Shown: in pieces, positions 8,592 through 17,478 of the stretch | Numbering within the stretch: position 1 is the first letter of the stretch | Layout: each line of letters starts with the position of its first letter | From: JB111 sp049856295 | Lineage (GTDB): Bacteria; Actinomycetota; Actinomycetes; Actinomycetales; Actinomycetaceae | Length of the DNA: 64,000 nt | Assembly: GCF_049856295.1 (NCBI RefSeq) | Contig: NZ_JBNDMZ010000003.1 | Coordinates: 62,001-126,000, forward strand | Direction of reading: 5' to 3' | Position numbers and translations under genes: made by a program | Notes under the pieces: model-generated | Database searches by the model: none | The model's input: only the letters and a program-made list of their open reading frames with translations | What the model was told of the DNA's origin: nothing

Positions 8592-8696
8592 GGCCGGGCG
8601 CGGGGGCGCTCGACCCGTGGGTTCCCGGGCCGGCCGGGCGCGGGGGCGCTCGACCCGTGGGTTCCCTGGCCCGGCCGGGCGCGGGGGCGCTCGACC
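8592..8696. repeat. Three tandem copies of a 40-41 bp GC-rich unit
   Basis: Units begin at 8592, 8632 and 8673 with GGCCGGGCGCGGGGGCGCTC. Copies one and two also share the following CGACCCGTGGGTTCCC, and copy three diverges after GCTCGACC. The array lies in the 614-bp gene-free gap between the regulator at 9034 and infA, next to a strong palindrome. Confidence 0.85.
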
Positions 8697-8714
8697 GGGG
8701 GACCCGTGCGGGGC

Positions 8715-8745
8715 GGGGGTGGGGGCGCCCGGCGCCCCCACCCCC
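8715..8745 (-). terminator. 15-bp GC palindrome, probable terminator of the 9034 regulator
   Basis: Perfect inverted repeat of 15 bp (8715-8729 with 8731-8745) around one central base, almost entirely G/C. It lies about 290 bp downstream of the regulator stop at 9034 and upstream of infA, so it would insulate the ribosomal operon. No gene is visible between 8534 and 9033. Confidence 0.55.
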
Positions 8746-9033
8746 TCGGACGACGCTGTCCGGCACGGCCCCCGCCGCCCGGAGACGTCCGTCCGGGCAC
8801 GGTTGCCGGGCCCTTCCCTTCCCTGCAGCCGTGGAACCGCCGGCACGACCTCGGCCGGCGGGGGACCGTGTCTGCGGCGCCCCACGCACAGTCAAGCCCG
8901 CGCCGACCGGCAGGTGGAGGGGGAGGCGCATGGACTCCGGTCGACCCGGTGCGAGAGTGGGGTCCGGATCGCGTCCAGGTGGCGTCCAGACGGTGTCCGG
9001 GGGCGTCCGGTCCGACGCCGCCGACCACCACGC

Positions 9034-11499
9034 TCAGGCGTCGTCGCCCGTGCCCGGCAGCAGACCGAGGCGCTGCGCCCGCTCGATCGCCGCGGCGCGC
9101 GTCGTGACGCCGAGCTTGCGGTAGAGCGCGGAGGTGTGGGTCCGGATCGTCGACGGGGCCACGACGTAGGTCCGCGCGATGGCGGGCACCGTCGCGCCCT
9201 TGGCGAGCTCGGTGAGGACCTCCAGCTCGCGCGCCGTCAGTCGCACCTCGTCCTCGGGGGCCGGGAAGACCCCGCGGTGCTCGTGCAGGAGCGGGACGTC
9301 GAGGTCACCGAGCGCCGGTGCCGCGAGCTCGACGATGTCGGGCGCCACGTCCGCCGGCAGCATGAGGAACGGTCGGACGATCCGGTGCTCGACGGCGAGC
9401 GCGACCGCCTCCCTCACCGCCTCGGACAGGACGTAGAGGAGGCCGGAGCGCTTCGCGGCGGCGGCCCGTCCCAGCCAGAGCTCGATCGCGTACCGCGGCG
9501 CCACCGACTCGTCGATCGTCTCGGTCCGGCGCAGGACCTCCGCGACGTCCCCGCGCGCGAGGAGCAGCCGGACCCGGACGGGCTCGAGCAGGACCGATGC
9601 GTACGCGCCCGCGTGGGCGGAGTCGATCCACGAGCCCGCCGCGGTCGTGTGGCCGAGCGCGAGGCAGAGGTCGGCAGCCGAGCTGTGCATGAGGATGCGG
9701 GCGACGGGGATCTCGGTGGCCGACCGGGCGACGATCGCGCGGCGCTCGACCTCCGCGAGCATCGGGGCGGCCTCACCGCGCAGGAGCGCGATCCCGGTGA
9801 GGACGAGCACGAGCCCGCCCTGCAGCCCGGCGTCCGTCGTCGCGTCGAGGAGCCTGCGCACGACGTCCGCCTGGTCCGTGGCTCCCTCCTCCGCGCCGCG
9901 CCCCGTCCCGGCGGCGACGGGGCCGAGGCGGTCGAGCTCGTCGGCGATCCGGGCGAGCGTGCCGGCGACGACGACGGACTCGGTCGCGGGGTCTCCCGCG
10001 ACTCCGACCAGGGCGCGGCCCTCCCCCTCGACCTCCCCCGCGTCCGGCGCGTCACCGGGGCGCTCGACGCGCCTGACCCACTCCAGCGCGGCGGTCGTGT
10101 TGCCGACCAGGGTGAGGGCCAGCGACAGCCCGGCCACGACGGCGCGGTCGCTCGCCCAGACGGGCGTCTCGTCGTCGGGCCCGGGGGTGAACTTCAGCGC
10201 CTGGTGCGCCGCGATCGTCGCCGTCACACCGTCGGCGGCCCGCAGGCGCGACACCGCGACGAGGGCGAGGGTCTTGCGCCAGTCGAGCAGGTCGATGCCG
10301 CGCTCGCCGGCCGCCGGCAGCGGCCCCATCGACGCCGCGGGCGGGCTCGCCGGGATCCGGGCGGCCATGAACTCGCCCATCCAGCTCGGCGGGAGGCCCG
10401 GGCCGAGGAGCTCGCGGCCGACGAGCAGCCTCGGGTCCCCGCGCACCTCCGACTCCGGCGCACGCACGGCGACCGAGTGCAGGGCGTCGCAGTGGTCGCG
10501 GACGAGGGCCTCCCAGTGCTCGTGGACGACGCCGCGGACCACCGCCCAGTCGCCGGCCTCGGTGGCGAGCAGCAGGGTCTCGCGCACGTCGCCCTCGGCA
10601 CGCGCCCGCTCGAGGAGCTTCCGGGCGAGGCCACGCAGGTGGTCGGGGTGCGACTCCCGGAACGCCCGCATCCCGATCCGGCGGATCCCCGGCGCGAACA
10701 CGAAGGCGTCGCCGTCCGGTCGCACGACCCCCAGGCCCTCGACGCGTCGGACCACGGACGAGGCGTCGAGCCCGCCGAACAGCTCGTCCGTCACCCAGTT
10801 CGTGATGCGTTCGGGCAGCATGAGCCCCGCGTAGCCCCCGGAGGTCATCGCCGAGAAGTCGGTCATGACGTGGGCGGACAGGCGGGTGAGGACGTCGTAG
10901 CTCGCGGCGCCTGACCCACCGGTGACCTCCCCGAAGAGGGCGCCGCGGACGAGCCCGGGCCAGCCGGCGAAGTCGTCGACCATGCGCTGGGCGTGCTCCG
11001 TGCTGATCTCCACCCCCATCCGTCGGCCGATCTCCACGGTCCGGTCCGCGTCGAGCCGCAGGTGCTGCCCGGTGATGATGACGGAGTCGGGCGCCAGCGG
11101 GGCGAGCGTGACCAGCGGGCGCGAGTCGCGGGACATGAGCACGAGATTCGGCCCGTCCCACGCCTCGGCGGTCTCGAGCAGGACCCCGACGGCGTCCGGG
11201 GAGAGCTCACCGACCCCGTCGAGCACGAGGGTCGGGCGCTCGGTCGGGTCGGTGGCGACCTCCCGCAGCTGGGCGAGGTAGATCTCGACGTCGCTGCCGC
11301 TGACGGGGGCCTCGCCCACCGCCACCCAGTGCACGGGGCCGCCATGGCCGCCCGCCGACGACAGGCGCGACGCCATGAGTGAGGTCTTGCCCCAGCCACG
11401 CGGGGCGTGGACCAGGGTGAGCGCCGGGAGCGGGTCGAGCTGTGCCGCCGCGGCGGGCGGCATCCGGTATCCGACGGATACGCGGGGCATGCCGCTCAT
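9034..11499 (-). CDS. Large LuxR-family ATPase regulator (MalT/LAL-like)
   Basis: Predicted transcription factor of 821 aa. The N-terminus has a P-loop (APRGWGKTS, 32-40) and a Walker-B-like LVLDGVGELSP near residue 90, giving a STAND/MalT-type NTPase. A long Ala/Leu-rich helical middle resembles TPR arms. The C-terminal 68 residues are a clear LuxR DNA-binding domain (LTARELEVLTELAKG, then IRTHTSALYRKLGV). Ligand and targets cannot be told. The start at ATG 11499 has AGGAG 8 nt upstream; the frame is open 20 codons further. Its place between map and infA, normally adjacent or close, is unusual. A 12-bp palindrome lies about 150 bp upstream and could be an operator. Confidence 0.88.
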   Translation of the reverse strand: MSGMPRVSVGYRMPPAAAAQLDPLPALTLVHAPRGWGKTSLMASRLSSAGGHGGPVHWVAVGEAPVSGSDVEIYLAQLREVATDPTERPTLVLDGVGELSPDAVGVLLETAEAWDGPNLVLMSRDSRPLVTLAPLAPDSVIITGQHLRLDADRTVEIGRRMGVEISTEHAQRMVDDFAGWPGLVRGALFGEVTGGSGAASYDVLTRLSAHVMTDFSAMTSGGYAGLMLPERITNWVTDELFGGLDASSVVRRVEGLGVVRPDGDAFVFAPGIRRIGMRAFRESHPDHLRGLARKLLERARAEGDVRETLLLATEAGDWAVVRGVVHEHWEALVRDHCDALHSVAVRAPESEVRGDPRLLVGRELLGPGLPPSWMGEFMAARIPASPPAASMGPLPAAGERGIDLLDWRKTLALVAVSRLRAADGVTATIAAHQALKFTPGPDDETPVWASDRAVVAGLSLALTLVGNTTAALEWVRRVERPGDAPDAGEVEGEGRALVGVAGDPATESVVVAGTLARIADELDRLGPVAAGTGRGAEEGATDQADVVRRLLDATTDAGLQGGLVLVLTGIALLRGEAAPMLAEVERRAIVARSATEIPVARILMHSSAADLCLALGHTTAAGSWIDSAHAGAYASVLLEPVRVRLLLARGDVAEVLRRTETIDESVAPRYAIELWLGRAAAAKRSGLLYVLSEAVREAVALAVEHRIVRPFLMLPADVAPDIVELAAPALGDLDVPLLHEHRGVFPAPEDEVRLTARELEVLTELAKGATVPAIARTYVVAPSTIRTHTSALYRKLGVTTRAAAIERAQRLGLLPGTGDDA

Positions 11500-11651
11500 C
11501 GACCGGCTCCTGTCAGTGGTAGGGGGGCACCAGGGGCCCGACTCGGCCCGGTCGCGCACGGCAGCGCCCCACCGGGCTGAGCGTTCGGTTGCTCGGCCCG
11601 GCGGGTCTGCACGGCGATGGAGCCACGCAAACCATGACCTCCCGGGGGTGA

Positions 11652-11663
11652 GGTGTGCACACC
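11652..11663. promoter_or_regulatory. 12-bp perfect palindrome GGTGTGCACACC
   Basis: Lies in the 269-bp gap between map (upstream) and the LuxR regulator, about 150 bp before the regulator start. It is short, not hairpin-like (no loop), and so looks like a dimeric protein binding site. A second GGTGTGAGCGG-like arm (11672-11682, other strand) follows. Nothing else is recognisable in 11500-11768. Confidence 0.35.
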
Positions 11664-11768
11664 GTAGCGCCGCTCACACCGCCAGGGGAAGCGTTCACCG
11701 GATCTCGGATCCGCATCGGTCGCCGGGTACTCGCCCGCCACTGCCGCAGGTCGAGGTGGACGCGGCGG

Positions 11769-12599
11769 TCAGGCGTCGAGCGGGACGACCTCGATGCCAC
11801 GCGCGGCGAGCTCCGCGGCCCCGCCGTCGGGTGCCGTCAGCACCCACGCGCCCCGCGAGTGGACGGCGACGGTGTGCTCCCAGTGCGCGGCGCGGGACCC
11901 GTCCAGGGTGACCACGGTCCACTCGTCGTCGAGGATGGTGTTGTCCTGGGAGCCCACGGTCAGCAGCGGCTCGACGCAGACGACGAGACCCGGACGCACC
12001 GGGTTGCGCGGGACGCGGGAGCGGTGGTTGACGACGTCGGGCGCCATGTGCATCGCGGTGCCGATGCCGTGCCCGATGTAGTCGCGCACGACGTCGTGGG
12101 TCGTGCCGTGCTCGGCGTCGTAGGCCTCGACCTCGTCGCGGACCGCGTGGCCCACGTCCGTCACGTGCCCGCCGCGGGCGATCGACGCCACGCCGGCCCA
12201 CATCGCGCGGCGCGTGGCCTCGACGAGGTGGGCGTCGCGCTCGCTCGGCTCCCCCACCGTGGTCGTGAACGCCGCGTCGCCGTGCCAGCCGTCGACGACG
12301 GCGCCGGCGTCGACCGACACGACGTCGCCCTCGACGAGCGGTCGGTCGTCGGGGATGCCGTGGACGACCCGGTCGTTGACCGAGACGCAGATGTGCCGGG
12401 GAAAGCCGTGGTAGCCGAGGAAGTTGGACTCCGCGCCGTGCTCGCGCAGCACCGCCGCCGCGACGTCGTCGAGGTCGACGGGGGTGCGCCCGGGCGCGAT
12501 CGCGTCGCGCACGGCCGCATGGATCGCGGCCACGACGAGTCCCGGGGTCCGCATCGACCGGATCTCGGCGTCGGACTTGTACTCGATCTTTCCGCGCAC
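11769..12599 (-). CDS. map: Type I methionine aminopeptidase
   Basis: Removes the initiator Met from nascent proteins. The 276-aa product has the pita-bread fold signatures and the five metal ligands: VDAGAVVDGWHGDAA (two Asp), GHGIGTAMH (His), CVEPLL (Glu) and WEHTVAV (Glu). The start is GTG at 12599, ten bases after the adk stop and giving VRGKIEYKSDAEI. It is the last gene of secY-adk-map. Confidence 0.97.
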   Translation of the reverse strand: MRGKIEYKSDAEIRSMRTPGLVVAAIHAAVRDAIAPGRTPVDLDDVAAAVLREHGAESNFLGYHGFPRHICVSVNDRVVHGIPDDRPLVEGDVVSVDAGAVVDGWHGDAAFTTTVGEPSERDAHLVEATRRAMWAGVASIARGGHVTDVGHAVRDEVEAYDAEHGTTHDVVRDYIGHGIGTAMHMAPDVVNHRSRVPRNPVRPGLVVCVEPLLTVGSQDNTILDDEWTVVTLDGSRAAHWEHTVAVHSRGAWVLTAPDGGAAELAARGIEVVPLDA

Positions 12600-12609
12600 G
12601 ACCGCAGCC

Positions 12610-13185
12610 TCAGCGCGCCGACGGGAGGGCGGCAAGGAGGCGCTCGGTCACCGACTCGATGTCTCCCATGCCGTCGACCTGCACGAGCAGGCCCCGGTCG
12701 GCGTAGATCTGGGCCAGGGGCGCGGTCTGCTCGGCGTAGACCTCGAGGCGACGTCGGATGACGACCTCCGTGTCGTCCGCGCGGCCCTGCTCCTTCGCGC
12801 GCTGCAGCAGGCGGGTGACGACCTCGTCGGTGTCGGCCGTCAGCTCGACGACCACGTCGAGCTGGGTGCCGGCCGCGGTGAGCATGCCGTCGAGCTCGGC
12901 CACCTGGTCGGCCGTGCGCGGGTAGCCGTCGAGGAGGAAGCCGCCCTGGGCGTCCTCCTCGGCCAGGCGGTCCCGCACCATCGCGTTGGTGACCTCGTCG
13001 GGCACGTACTCGCCCGCGTCCATGTAGCGCTGCGCGCGCCTGCCGAGCTCGGTCTGCTGGGCGACGTTCTGCCGGAAGATGTCGCCCGTCGAGATGGCGG
13101 GCACGCCCAGCGCGTCGGAGATCCGGCCGGCCTGGGTGCCCTTGCCGGCTCCCGGGGGGCCGAGGAGGACGAGTCGAGAGGTCAT
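12610..13185 (-). CDS. adk: Adenylate kinase
   Basis: Interconverts ATP+AMP and 2 ADP. The 191-aa product is the short-LID form without zinc ligands, usual in actinobacteria. It has the P-loop GPPGAGKGT (residues 9-17), the AMP-binding STGDIFR and the GYPRTADQ motif. Its ATG overlaps the secY stop by four bases (ATGA), indicating translational coupling. Confidence 0.98.
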   Translation of the reverse strand: MTSRLVLLGPPGAGKGTQAGRISDALGVPAISTGDIFRQNVAQQTELGRRAQRYMDAGEYVPDEVTNAMVRDRLAEEDAQGGFLLDGYPRTADQVAELDGMLTAAGTQLDVVVELTADTDEVVTRLLQRAKEQGRADDTEVVIRRRLEVYAEQTAPLAQIYADRGLLVQVDGMGDIESVTERLLAALPSAR

Positions 13186-14468
13186 CGCAGGAACCCTTCG
13201 TAGTGGTGCTGCTGGAGCTGGGAGTTGATCTCCTTGACGGTCTGCAGACCGACGCCGACGACGATGATGATCGACGTCCCGCCGAACGGCAGCTGGGTGA
13301 CGTTCATGGCGGCCAGCGCGATCGTCGGGATGAGCGCGACGATCGTCAGGTAGATGGCGCCGACGGTCGTGATGCGCGTGGTGACGTACCGCAGGTACTC
13401 GGCGGTCGGGCGGCCGGCACGGATGCCGGGGATGAAGCCGCCCGCGCGCTTCATGTTGTCCGAGATCTCCTCGGGGTTGAACGTGATCGACGTGTAGAAG
13501 AACGCGAAGAACAGGATCATCACGGCCATGAGGATCATGTAGCCGGCGCTCTGCGGCGAGAAGTTGACGAGCACCCACTGCACCCAGCCCTCGGTGGGGT
13601 CGCCGAACTGCGCCGCCATCGTCGGCAGCATGAGGATCGACGACGCGAAGATGACCGGGATGACGTTGGCCATGTTGATCTTCAGCGGGATGTAGGTCGA
13701 GGAGCCGCCGTAGGTGCGTCGCCCGACCATCCGCTTGGCGTACTGGACGGGGATGCGGCGCTGGCTCTGCTCGACGAACACGATGACGAGGGTGATGACG
13801 AGCAGCAGCCCGACGATGAGCGCGAAGCGGCCGACGCCGCCGTCGCCACGGCCCACGGTCAGCATGGCCGACGGGAACGAGGCGGCGATCGAGACGAAGA
13901 TGAGGAGCGACATGCCGTTGCCGACGCCGCGCTCGGTGATGAGCTCGCCGAACCACATGATGAGGACCGTGCCCGCGGTCAGCGAGATGACGGTGACCAG
14001 CAGCGCGATCGGCGAGGTGTCGGGGACCGGGTCGACCGGGCAGCCCGGGAAGAGCCCGTTGTTCGCGACGGTGACGACGACGGCGGACTGCAGCAGCGCG
14101 AGGCCGACCGTGAGGTACCGGGTGTACTGCGTGAGCTTGGCCTGCCCGGAGGAGCCCTCCTTGTGGAGCTCCTCGAACCGCGGGATGACCACGCGCATGA
14201 GCTGCGTGATGATGCTGGCGGTGATGTAGGGCATGACACCGAGGGCGAAGACCGAGAGCTGGAGCAGCGCCCCGCCGGAGAAGAGGTTGATCATCCCCAT
14301 GAGGTCGTTCTGCTGCGCGGCGCCGAGGCACTGCTGGACGTTCGGGTAGCTCACGCCCACGGCGGGGACGAACGCCCCGATCCGGTAGATCGCGATGATC
14401 CCCAGCGTGAACAGCAGCTTGCGCCGAAGGTCCGGAGTCCGGAACGCCTGGAGGAATGCGCTCAGCAC
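13182..14468 (-). CDS. secY: Preprotein translocase subunit SecY
   Basis: Channel-forming subunit of the Sec translocon, 428 aa with ten predicted membrane helices. Signature stretches include IYRIGAFVPAVGV near residue 25, ITASIITQLM at about 80 and GQAKLTQYTRY at about 107. A strong terminator (14640-14678) separates it from rplO, so secY-adk-map probably has its own promoter in 14469-14639. That gap contains a possible -10 (TAGGGT, minus strand, 14547-14552). Confidence 0.98.
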   Translation of the reverse strand: MLSAFLQAFRTPDLRRKLLFTLGIIAIYRIGAFVPAVGVSYPNVQQCLGAAQQNDLMGMINLFSGGALLQLSVFALGVMPYITASIITQLMRVVIPRFEELHKEGSSGQAKLTQYTRYLTVGLALLQSAVVVTVANNGLFPGCPVDPVPDTSPIALLVTVISLTAGTVLIMWFGELITERGVGNGMSLLIFVSIAASFPSAMLTVGRGDGGVGRFALIVGLLLVITLVIVFVEQSQRRIPVQYAKRMVGRRTYGGSSTYIPLKINMANVIPVIFASSILMLPTMAAQFGDPTEGWVQWVLVNFSPQSAGYMILMAVMILFFAFFYTSITFNPEEISDNMKRAGGFIPGIRAGRPTAEYLRYVTTRITTVGAIYLTIVALIPTIALAAMNVTQLPFGGTSIIIVVGVGLQTVKEINSQLQQHHYEGFLR

Positions 14469-14639
14469 CTAGTTCGTCTCCTGATCATGGTCGTCGACCG
14501 GCTGCGCGGTGAGCGAGCGGTCCGCGGCGCACGGAGCGCCTGGGTCACCCTACCTGCCGCCCCAGGACCTCTCGGGCGCCGGGGTCGGGGCTGGACGTGA
14601 CGTAGATCCCCCTCCCCGCGTCGGGCCTGGTCCGGGGAC

Positions 14640-14678
14640 GACGAAGGGCGACCCGGCCTGGCCGGGTCGCCCTTCGTC
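14640..14678 (-). terminator. 19-bp palindrome between rplO and secY
   Basis: Perfect inverted repeat (14640-14658 with 14660-14678) starting 15 bp after the rplO stop. The sequence ends the spc ribosomal unit and uncouples secY. Confidence 0.8.
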
Positions 14679-14693
14679 ACGTGCGGGTCGGTG

Positions 14694-15164
14694 TCACGCG
14701 GTGGTGACCGTGCCGCCCGCCGCCTCGATCTTCTGGCGCGCGGACGCCGAGGCCTTGTCGACGCTCAGCGTGAGCGCGACGGACAGCTCGCCGTCGCCGA
14801 GCACCTTGACCGGCCGGCCCTTGCGGACCAGGCCCTTGGCCACGAGCTCCTCGACACCGACCGTGCCGCCGTCGGGGAAGCTGGCGCCGAGCGCGTCCAG
14901 GTTGACCACCTGGTACTCGACGCGGAACGGGTTCTTGAACCCGCGCATCTTCGGCAGCCGCATGTGCAGCGGCGTCTGGCCACCCTCGAACCCTGCGGGA
15001 ACCTGGTAGCGCGCGCCGGTGCCCTTGGTGCCGCGGCCGGCCGTCTTGCCGCCCTTGCCACCCTCACCACGGCCGACCCGCGTGCGCGCGGTCTTCGAGC
15101 CGGGGGCGGGACGCAGGTGGTGGACCTTGATCGGGCGCGAGGCGCCCGTCGTCTCCTCCGACAT
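14694..15164 (-). CDS. rplO: 50S ribosomal protein L15
   Basis: Late-assembly 50S protein, 156 aa. It begins at ATG 15164 (MSEETTGASRPIKVHHLRPAPGSK; the frame is open further upstream without support) and carries GRGEGGKGGKTAGRGTKG and FEGGQTPLHMRLPK. It follows rpmD by 2 bp and is the last gene before the spc terminator. Confidence 0.97.
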   Translation of the reverse strand: MSEETTGASRPIKVHHLRPAPGSKTARTRVGRGEGGKGGKTAGRGTKGTGARYQVPAGFEGGQTPLHMRLPKMRGFKNPFRVEYQVVNLDALGASFPDGGTVGVEELVAKGLVRKGRPVKVLGDGELSVALTLSVDKASASARQKIEAAGGTVTTA

Positions 15165-15166
15165 GG

Positions 15167-15349
15167 TCAGTCGACCTCCTCGACGGTGACGAGGTGCGCC
15201 ACCGTGCTGATCATGCCGCGGACCTCGGGGCGGTCCTCGCGCACGACCGACTGGCCGATCTTGCGCAGGCCGAGGCTCCGCAGCGTGTCCTTCTGGGACT
15301 GCTTGCCACCGATGGTGGACTTCGTCTGGGTCACCTTGAGCTGGGTCAT
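15167..15349 (-). CDS. rpmD: 50S ribosomal protein L30
   Basis: 60-aa protein (MTQLKVTQTKSTIGGKQSQK onward). ATG at 15349 overlaps the rpsE stop by one base (TGATG), so it is translationally coupled to rpsE. A GTG one codon upstream is also in frame. Confidence 0.97.
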   Translation of the reverse strand: MTQLKVTQTKSTIGGKQSQKDTLRSLGLRKIGQSVVREDRPEVRGMISTVAHLVTVEEVD

Positions 15350-16059
15350 CACGCGGACACCCCCGCCACGGCGGCCTCGTTCTCGGCCTTGGCGGCGTCG
15401 TCGGCCTTCGCGTCGCGCTCCTTGGCCTCACCCTCGGCGCGCGCCCGAAGCATCGCCGCCGGGGCGACGCGCTCGAGCGGCAGGCCGCGGCGAGCGGCCA
15501 CGGACTCGGGCTGCTCGAGGTTCTTCAGCGCCTGCACCGTCGCGTGGACGATGTTGATCGCGTTCGAGGAGCCGAGCGACTTGCTGAGGATGTCGTGGAT
15601 CCCGGCGCAGTCGAGGACGGCGCGGACGGGACCGCCGGCGATGACTCCGGTACCCGGCGCGGCCGGGCGCAGGAAGACGACGCCCGCGGCGTCCTCGCCC
15701 TGCACGGTGTGCGGGATCGTGTTGCGTACGCGCGGCACCTTGAAGAAGTTCTTCTTGGCCTCCTCGGTCCCCTTGGCGATCGCCGCGGGCACCTCCTTGG
15801 CCTTGCCGTAGCCGACGCCCACGGTGCCGTCGCCGTCGCCCACCACGACCAGCGCGGTGAAGCTGAAGCGGCGGCCGCCCTTGACGACCTTGGACACGCG
15901 GTTGATGGTCACCACGCGCTCGATGTACTGGCTCTTCTCCTCGCGACGGTTGTCGCGCCCACCCCGGCGGTCGCCGCGGCCGCGGCGGTCGTCACGGCCC
16001 TCCGTGGACCCGCCGGTCGTGGCCGAGCCGGAGCTTCGGTCTCGCTGCTGTGCAGCCAT
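15349..16059 (-). CDS. rpsE: 30S ribosomal protein S5
   Basis: Decoding-fidelity protein, 236 aa. A roughly 45-residue Arg/Gly/Asp-rich N-terminal extension (repeats of RRGRGDRRGGRDNRR type) precedes the core, which starts near YIERVVTINRVSKVVKGGRRFSF. The C-terminus is an Ala/Glu-rich tail. Extensions of this kind are typical for actinobacterial S5. Confidence 0.98.
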   Translation of the reverse strand: MAAQQRDRSSGSATTGGSTEGRDDRRGRGDRRGGRDNRREEKSQYIERVVTINRVSKVVKGGRRFSFTALVVVGDGDGTVGVGYGKAKEVPAAIAKGTEEAKKNFFKVPRVRNTIPHTVQGEDAAGVVFLRPAAPGTGVIAGGPVRAVLDCAGIHDILSKSLGSSNAINIVHATVQALKNLEQPESVAARRGLPLERVAPAAMLRARAEGEAKERDAKADDAAKAENEAAVAGVSA

Positions 16060-16088
16060 GTGTCTCTCCTTGAGCTCTCTACTCGGGG

Positions 16089-16460
16089 TCAGAGTTCCAG
16101 GCCCGCGTCGCGGGCGCCGTCGGCGACGGCGGCCACGCGGCCGTGGTACTTGTTGCCGCCGCGGTCGAAGACCGCGGCCGTGACACCCTTGGCCTTGGCG
16201 CGCTCGGCCACGAGGCGGCCGACCGTGCGGGCCTTCTCGACCTTCTCCGCACCGGCGGAGCGGAGGTCGGCCTCGAGCGTGGACGCCGAGGCGAGCGTGA
16301 TGCCGGCCGTGTCGTCGACCAGCTGCGCGACCATGTGGCGCGAGCTGCGGGTGACGACGAGGCGCGGACGGGTGGCCGTGCCGTGCACGTGCTTGCGCAC
16401 GCGCAAGTGGCGACGGGAGCGGGCGACGCGGCGCCCCTTGCCCTTGATCGTGATCGCCAT
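16089..16460 (-). CDS. rplR: 50S ribosomal protein L18
   Basis: 5S rRNA-binding protein, 123 aa. It reads MAITIKGKGRRVARSRRHLR and ends with the conserved FDRGGNKYHGRVAAVADGARDAGLEL. It is followed by rpsE after 29 bp. Confidence 0.98.
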   Translation of the reverse strand: MAITIKGKGRRVARSRRHLRVRKHVHGTATRPRLVVTRSSRHMVAQLVDDTAGITLASASTLEADLRSAGAEKVEKARTVGRLVAERAKAKGVTAAVFDRGGNKYHGRVAAVADGARDAGLEL

Positions 16461-16462
16461 CG

Positions 16463-17002
16463 TTACTTACCAGCCTTTCCGACCTTGCGGCGGACCTGCT
16501 CGCCCTCGTACCGCACGCCCTTGCCCTTGTACGGCTCGGGCTTGCGGATCTTGCGGATGTTCGCGGCGGTCTCGCCCACGAGCTGCTTGTCGATGCCCGA
16601 GACCTTGATCTTGGTGGGGCCCTCGACGGTGAACGTGATGCCCTCCGGCGGGGAGACGACCACGGGGTGGGAGAAGCCGAGGGCGAACTCGAGGTTCGAT
16701 CCCTTGGCGACGACGCGGTAACCCGTGCCGACGATCTCCAGGCCCTTGGTGTAGCCGTCCGTCACGCCGATGACCATGTTGTTGATCAGCGTGCGGGTGA
16801 GGCCGTGCAGCGAGCGGGACTCACGCTCGTCGTCCGGACGCGAGACGACGATCGCGCCGTCGTCGTCGCGGGCGACGGTGATGGGCTCCTTGACCGTGTG
16901 CGACAGGGTGCCCTTGGGGCCCTTGACGGACACGGCGGGACCCTCGATGGTGACCTCGACGCCCGAGGGCACGGAGACCGGGTACTTTCCGATGCGGCTC
17001 AT
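16463..17002 (-). CDS. rplF: 50S ribosomal protein L6
   Basis: Protein near the factor-binding site, 179 aa. ATG at 17002 gives MSRIGKYPVSVPSGVEV, the family start; the open frame runs 24 codons further without support. The C-terminal KPEPYKGKGVRYEGE is diagnostic. It lies 2 bp before rplR. Confidence 0.98.
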   Translation of the reverse strand: MSRIGKYPVSVPSGVEVTIEGPAVSVKGPKGTLSHTVKEPITVARDDDGAIVVSRPDDERESRSLHGLTRTLINNMVIGVTDGYTKGLEIVGTGYRVVAKGSNLEFALGFSHPVVVSPPEGITFTVEGPTKIKVSGIDKQLVGETAANIRKIRKPEPYKGKGVRYEGEQVRRKVGKAGK

Positions 17003-17021
17003 AGTGTGACTTCCTTCCCGA

Positions 17022-17420
17022 TCACCAGACGTAGGCGAGGACTTCCCCGCCCACGCCCTTGTCGCCGGCCTCACGGTCGGTCAGCAGACCGGAGGAGGTG
17101 GACAGGATCGCCACACCGAGGCCGCCCAGGACGCGCGGCAGGTTCGTGGACTTCGCGTAGACGCGGAGCCCGGGCTTCGACACGCGGCGGACGCCGGCGA
17201 GCGAGCGCTCACGGTTCGGGCCGAACTTCAGCGCGAGCACGAGGGTCTTGCCGACCTCGGCGTCCTCCACGCTGGAGCCGGCGATGTAGCCCTCGGCCTG
17301 CAGGATCTCGGCGATCGCGGCCTTGAGCTTGGAGTAGGGCATCGACACCGACTCGTGGTAGGCCGAGTTGGCGTTGCGCAGACGCGTCAGCATGTCTGCG
17401 ATGGGATCGGTCATGGTCAT
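17022..17420 (-). CDS. rpsH: 30S ribosomal protein S8
   Basis: Central-domain 16S binder, 132 aa. It reads MTMTDPIADMLTRLRNANSAYH and ends with GVGGEVLAYVW. Two ATGs (17420 and 17414) are possible; the first is used. In E. coli S8 represses the spc operon at the L5 start; no such structure was tested here. Confidence 0.98.
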   Translation of the reverse strand: MTMTDPIADMLTRLRNANSAYHESVSMPYSKLKAAIAEILQAEGYIAGSSVEDAEVGKTLVLALKFGPNRERSLAGVRRVSKPGLRVYAKSTNLPRVLGGLGVAILSTSSGLLTDREAGDKGVGGEVLAYVW

Positions 17421-17478
17421 GGTGGGCAGCAGCCCTTCCTCGTCGCGGTTTCCGTCTCGGACCTGCGACGTCAGTGAA

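Noticed and set aside
8592..8696. CRISPR array
   Set aside because: Repeats are directly adjacent, with no unique spacers between them, and there are no cas genes.
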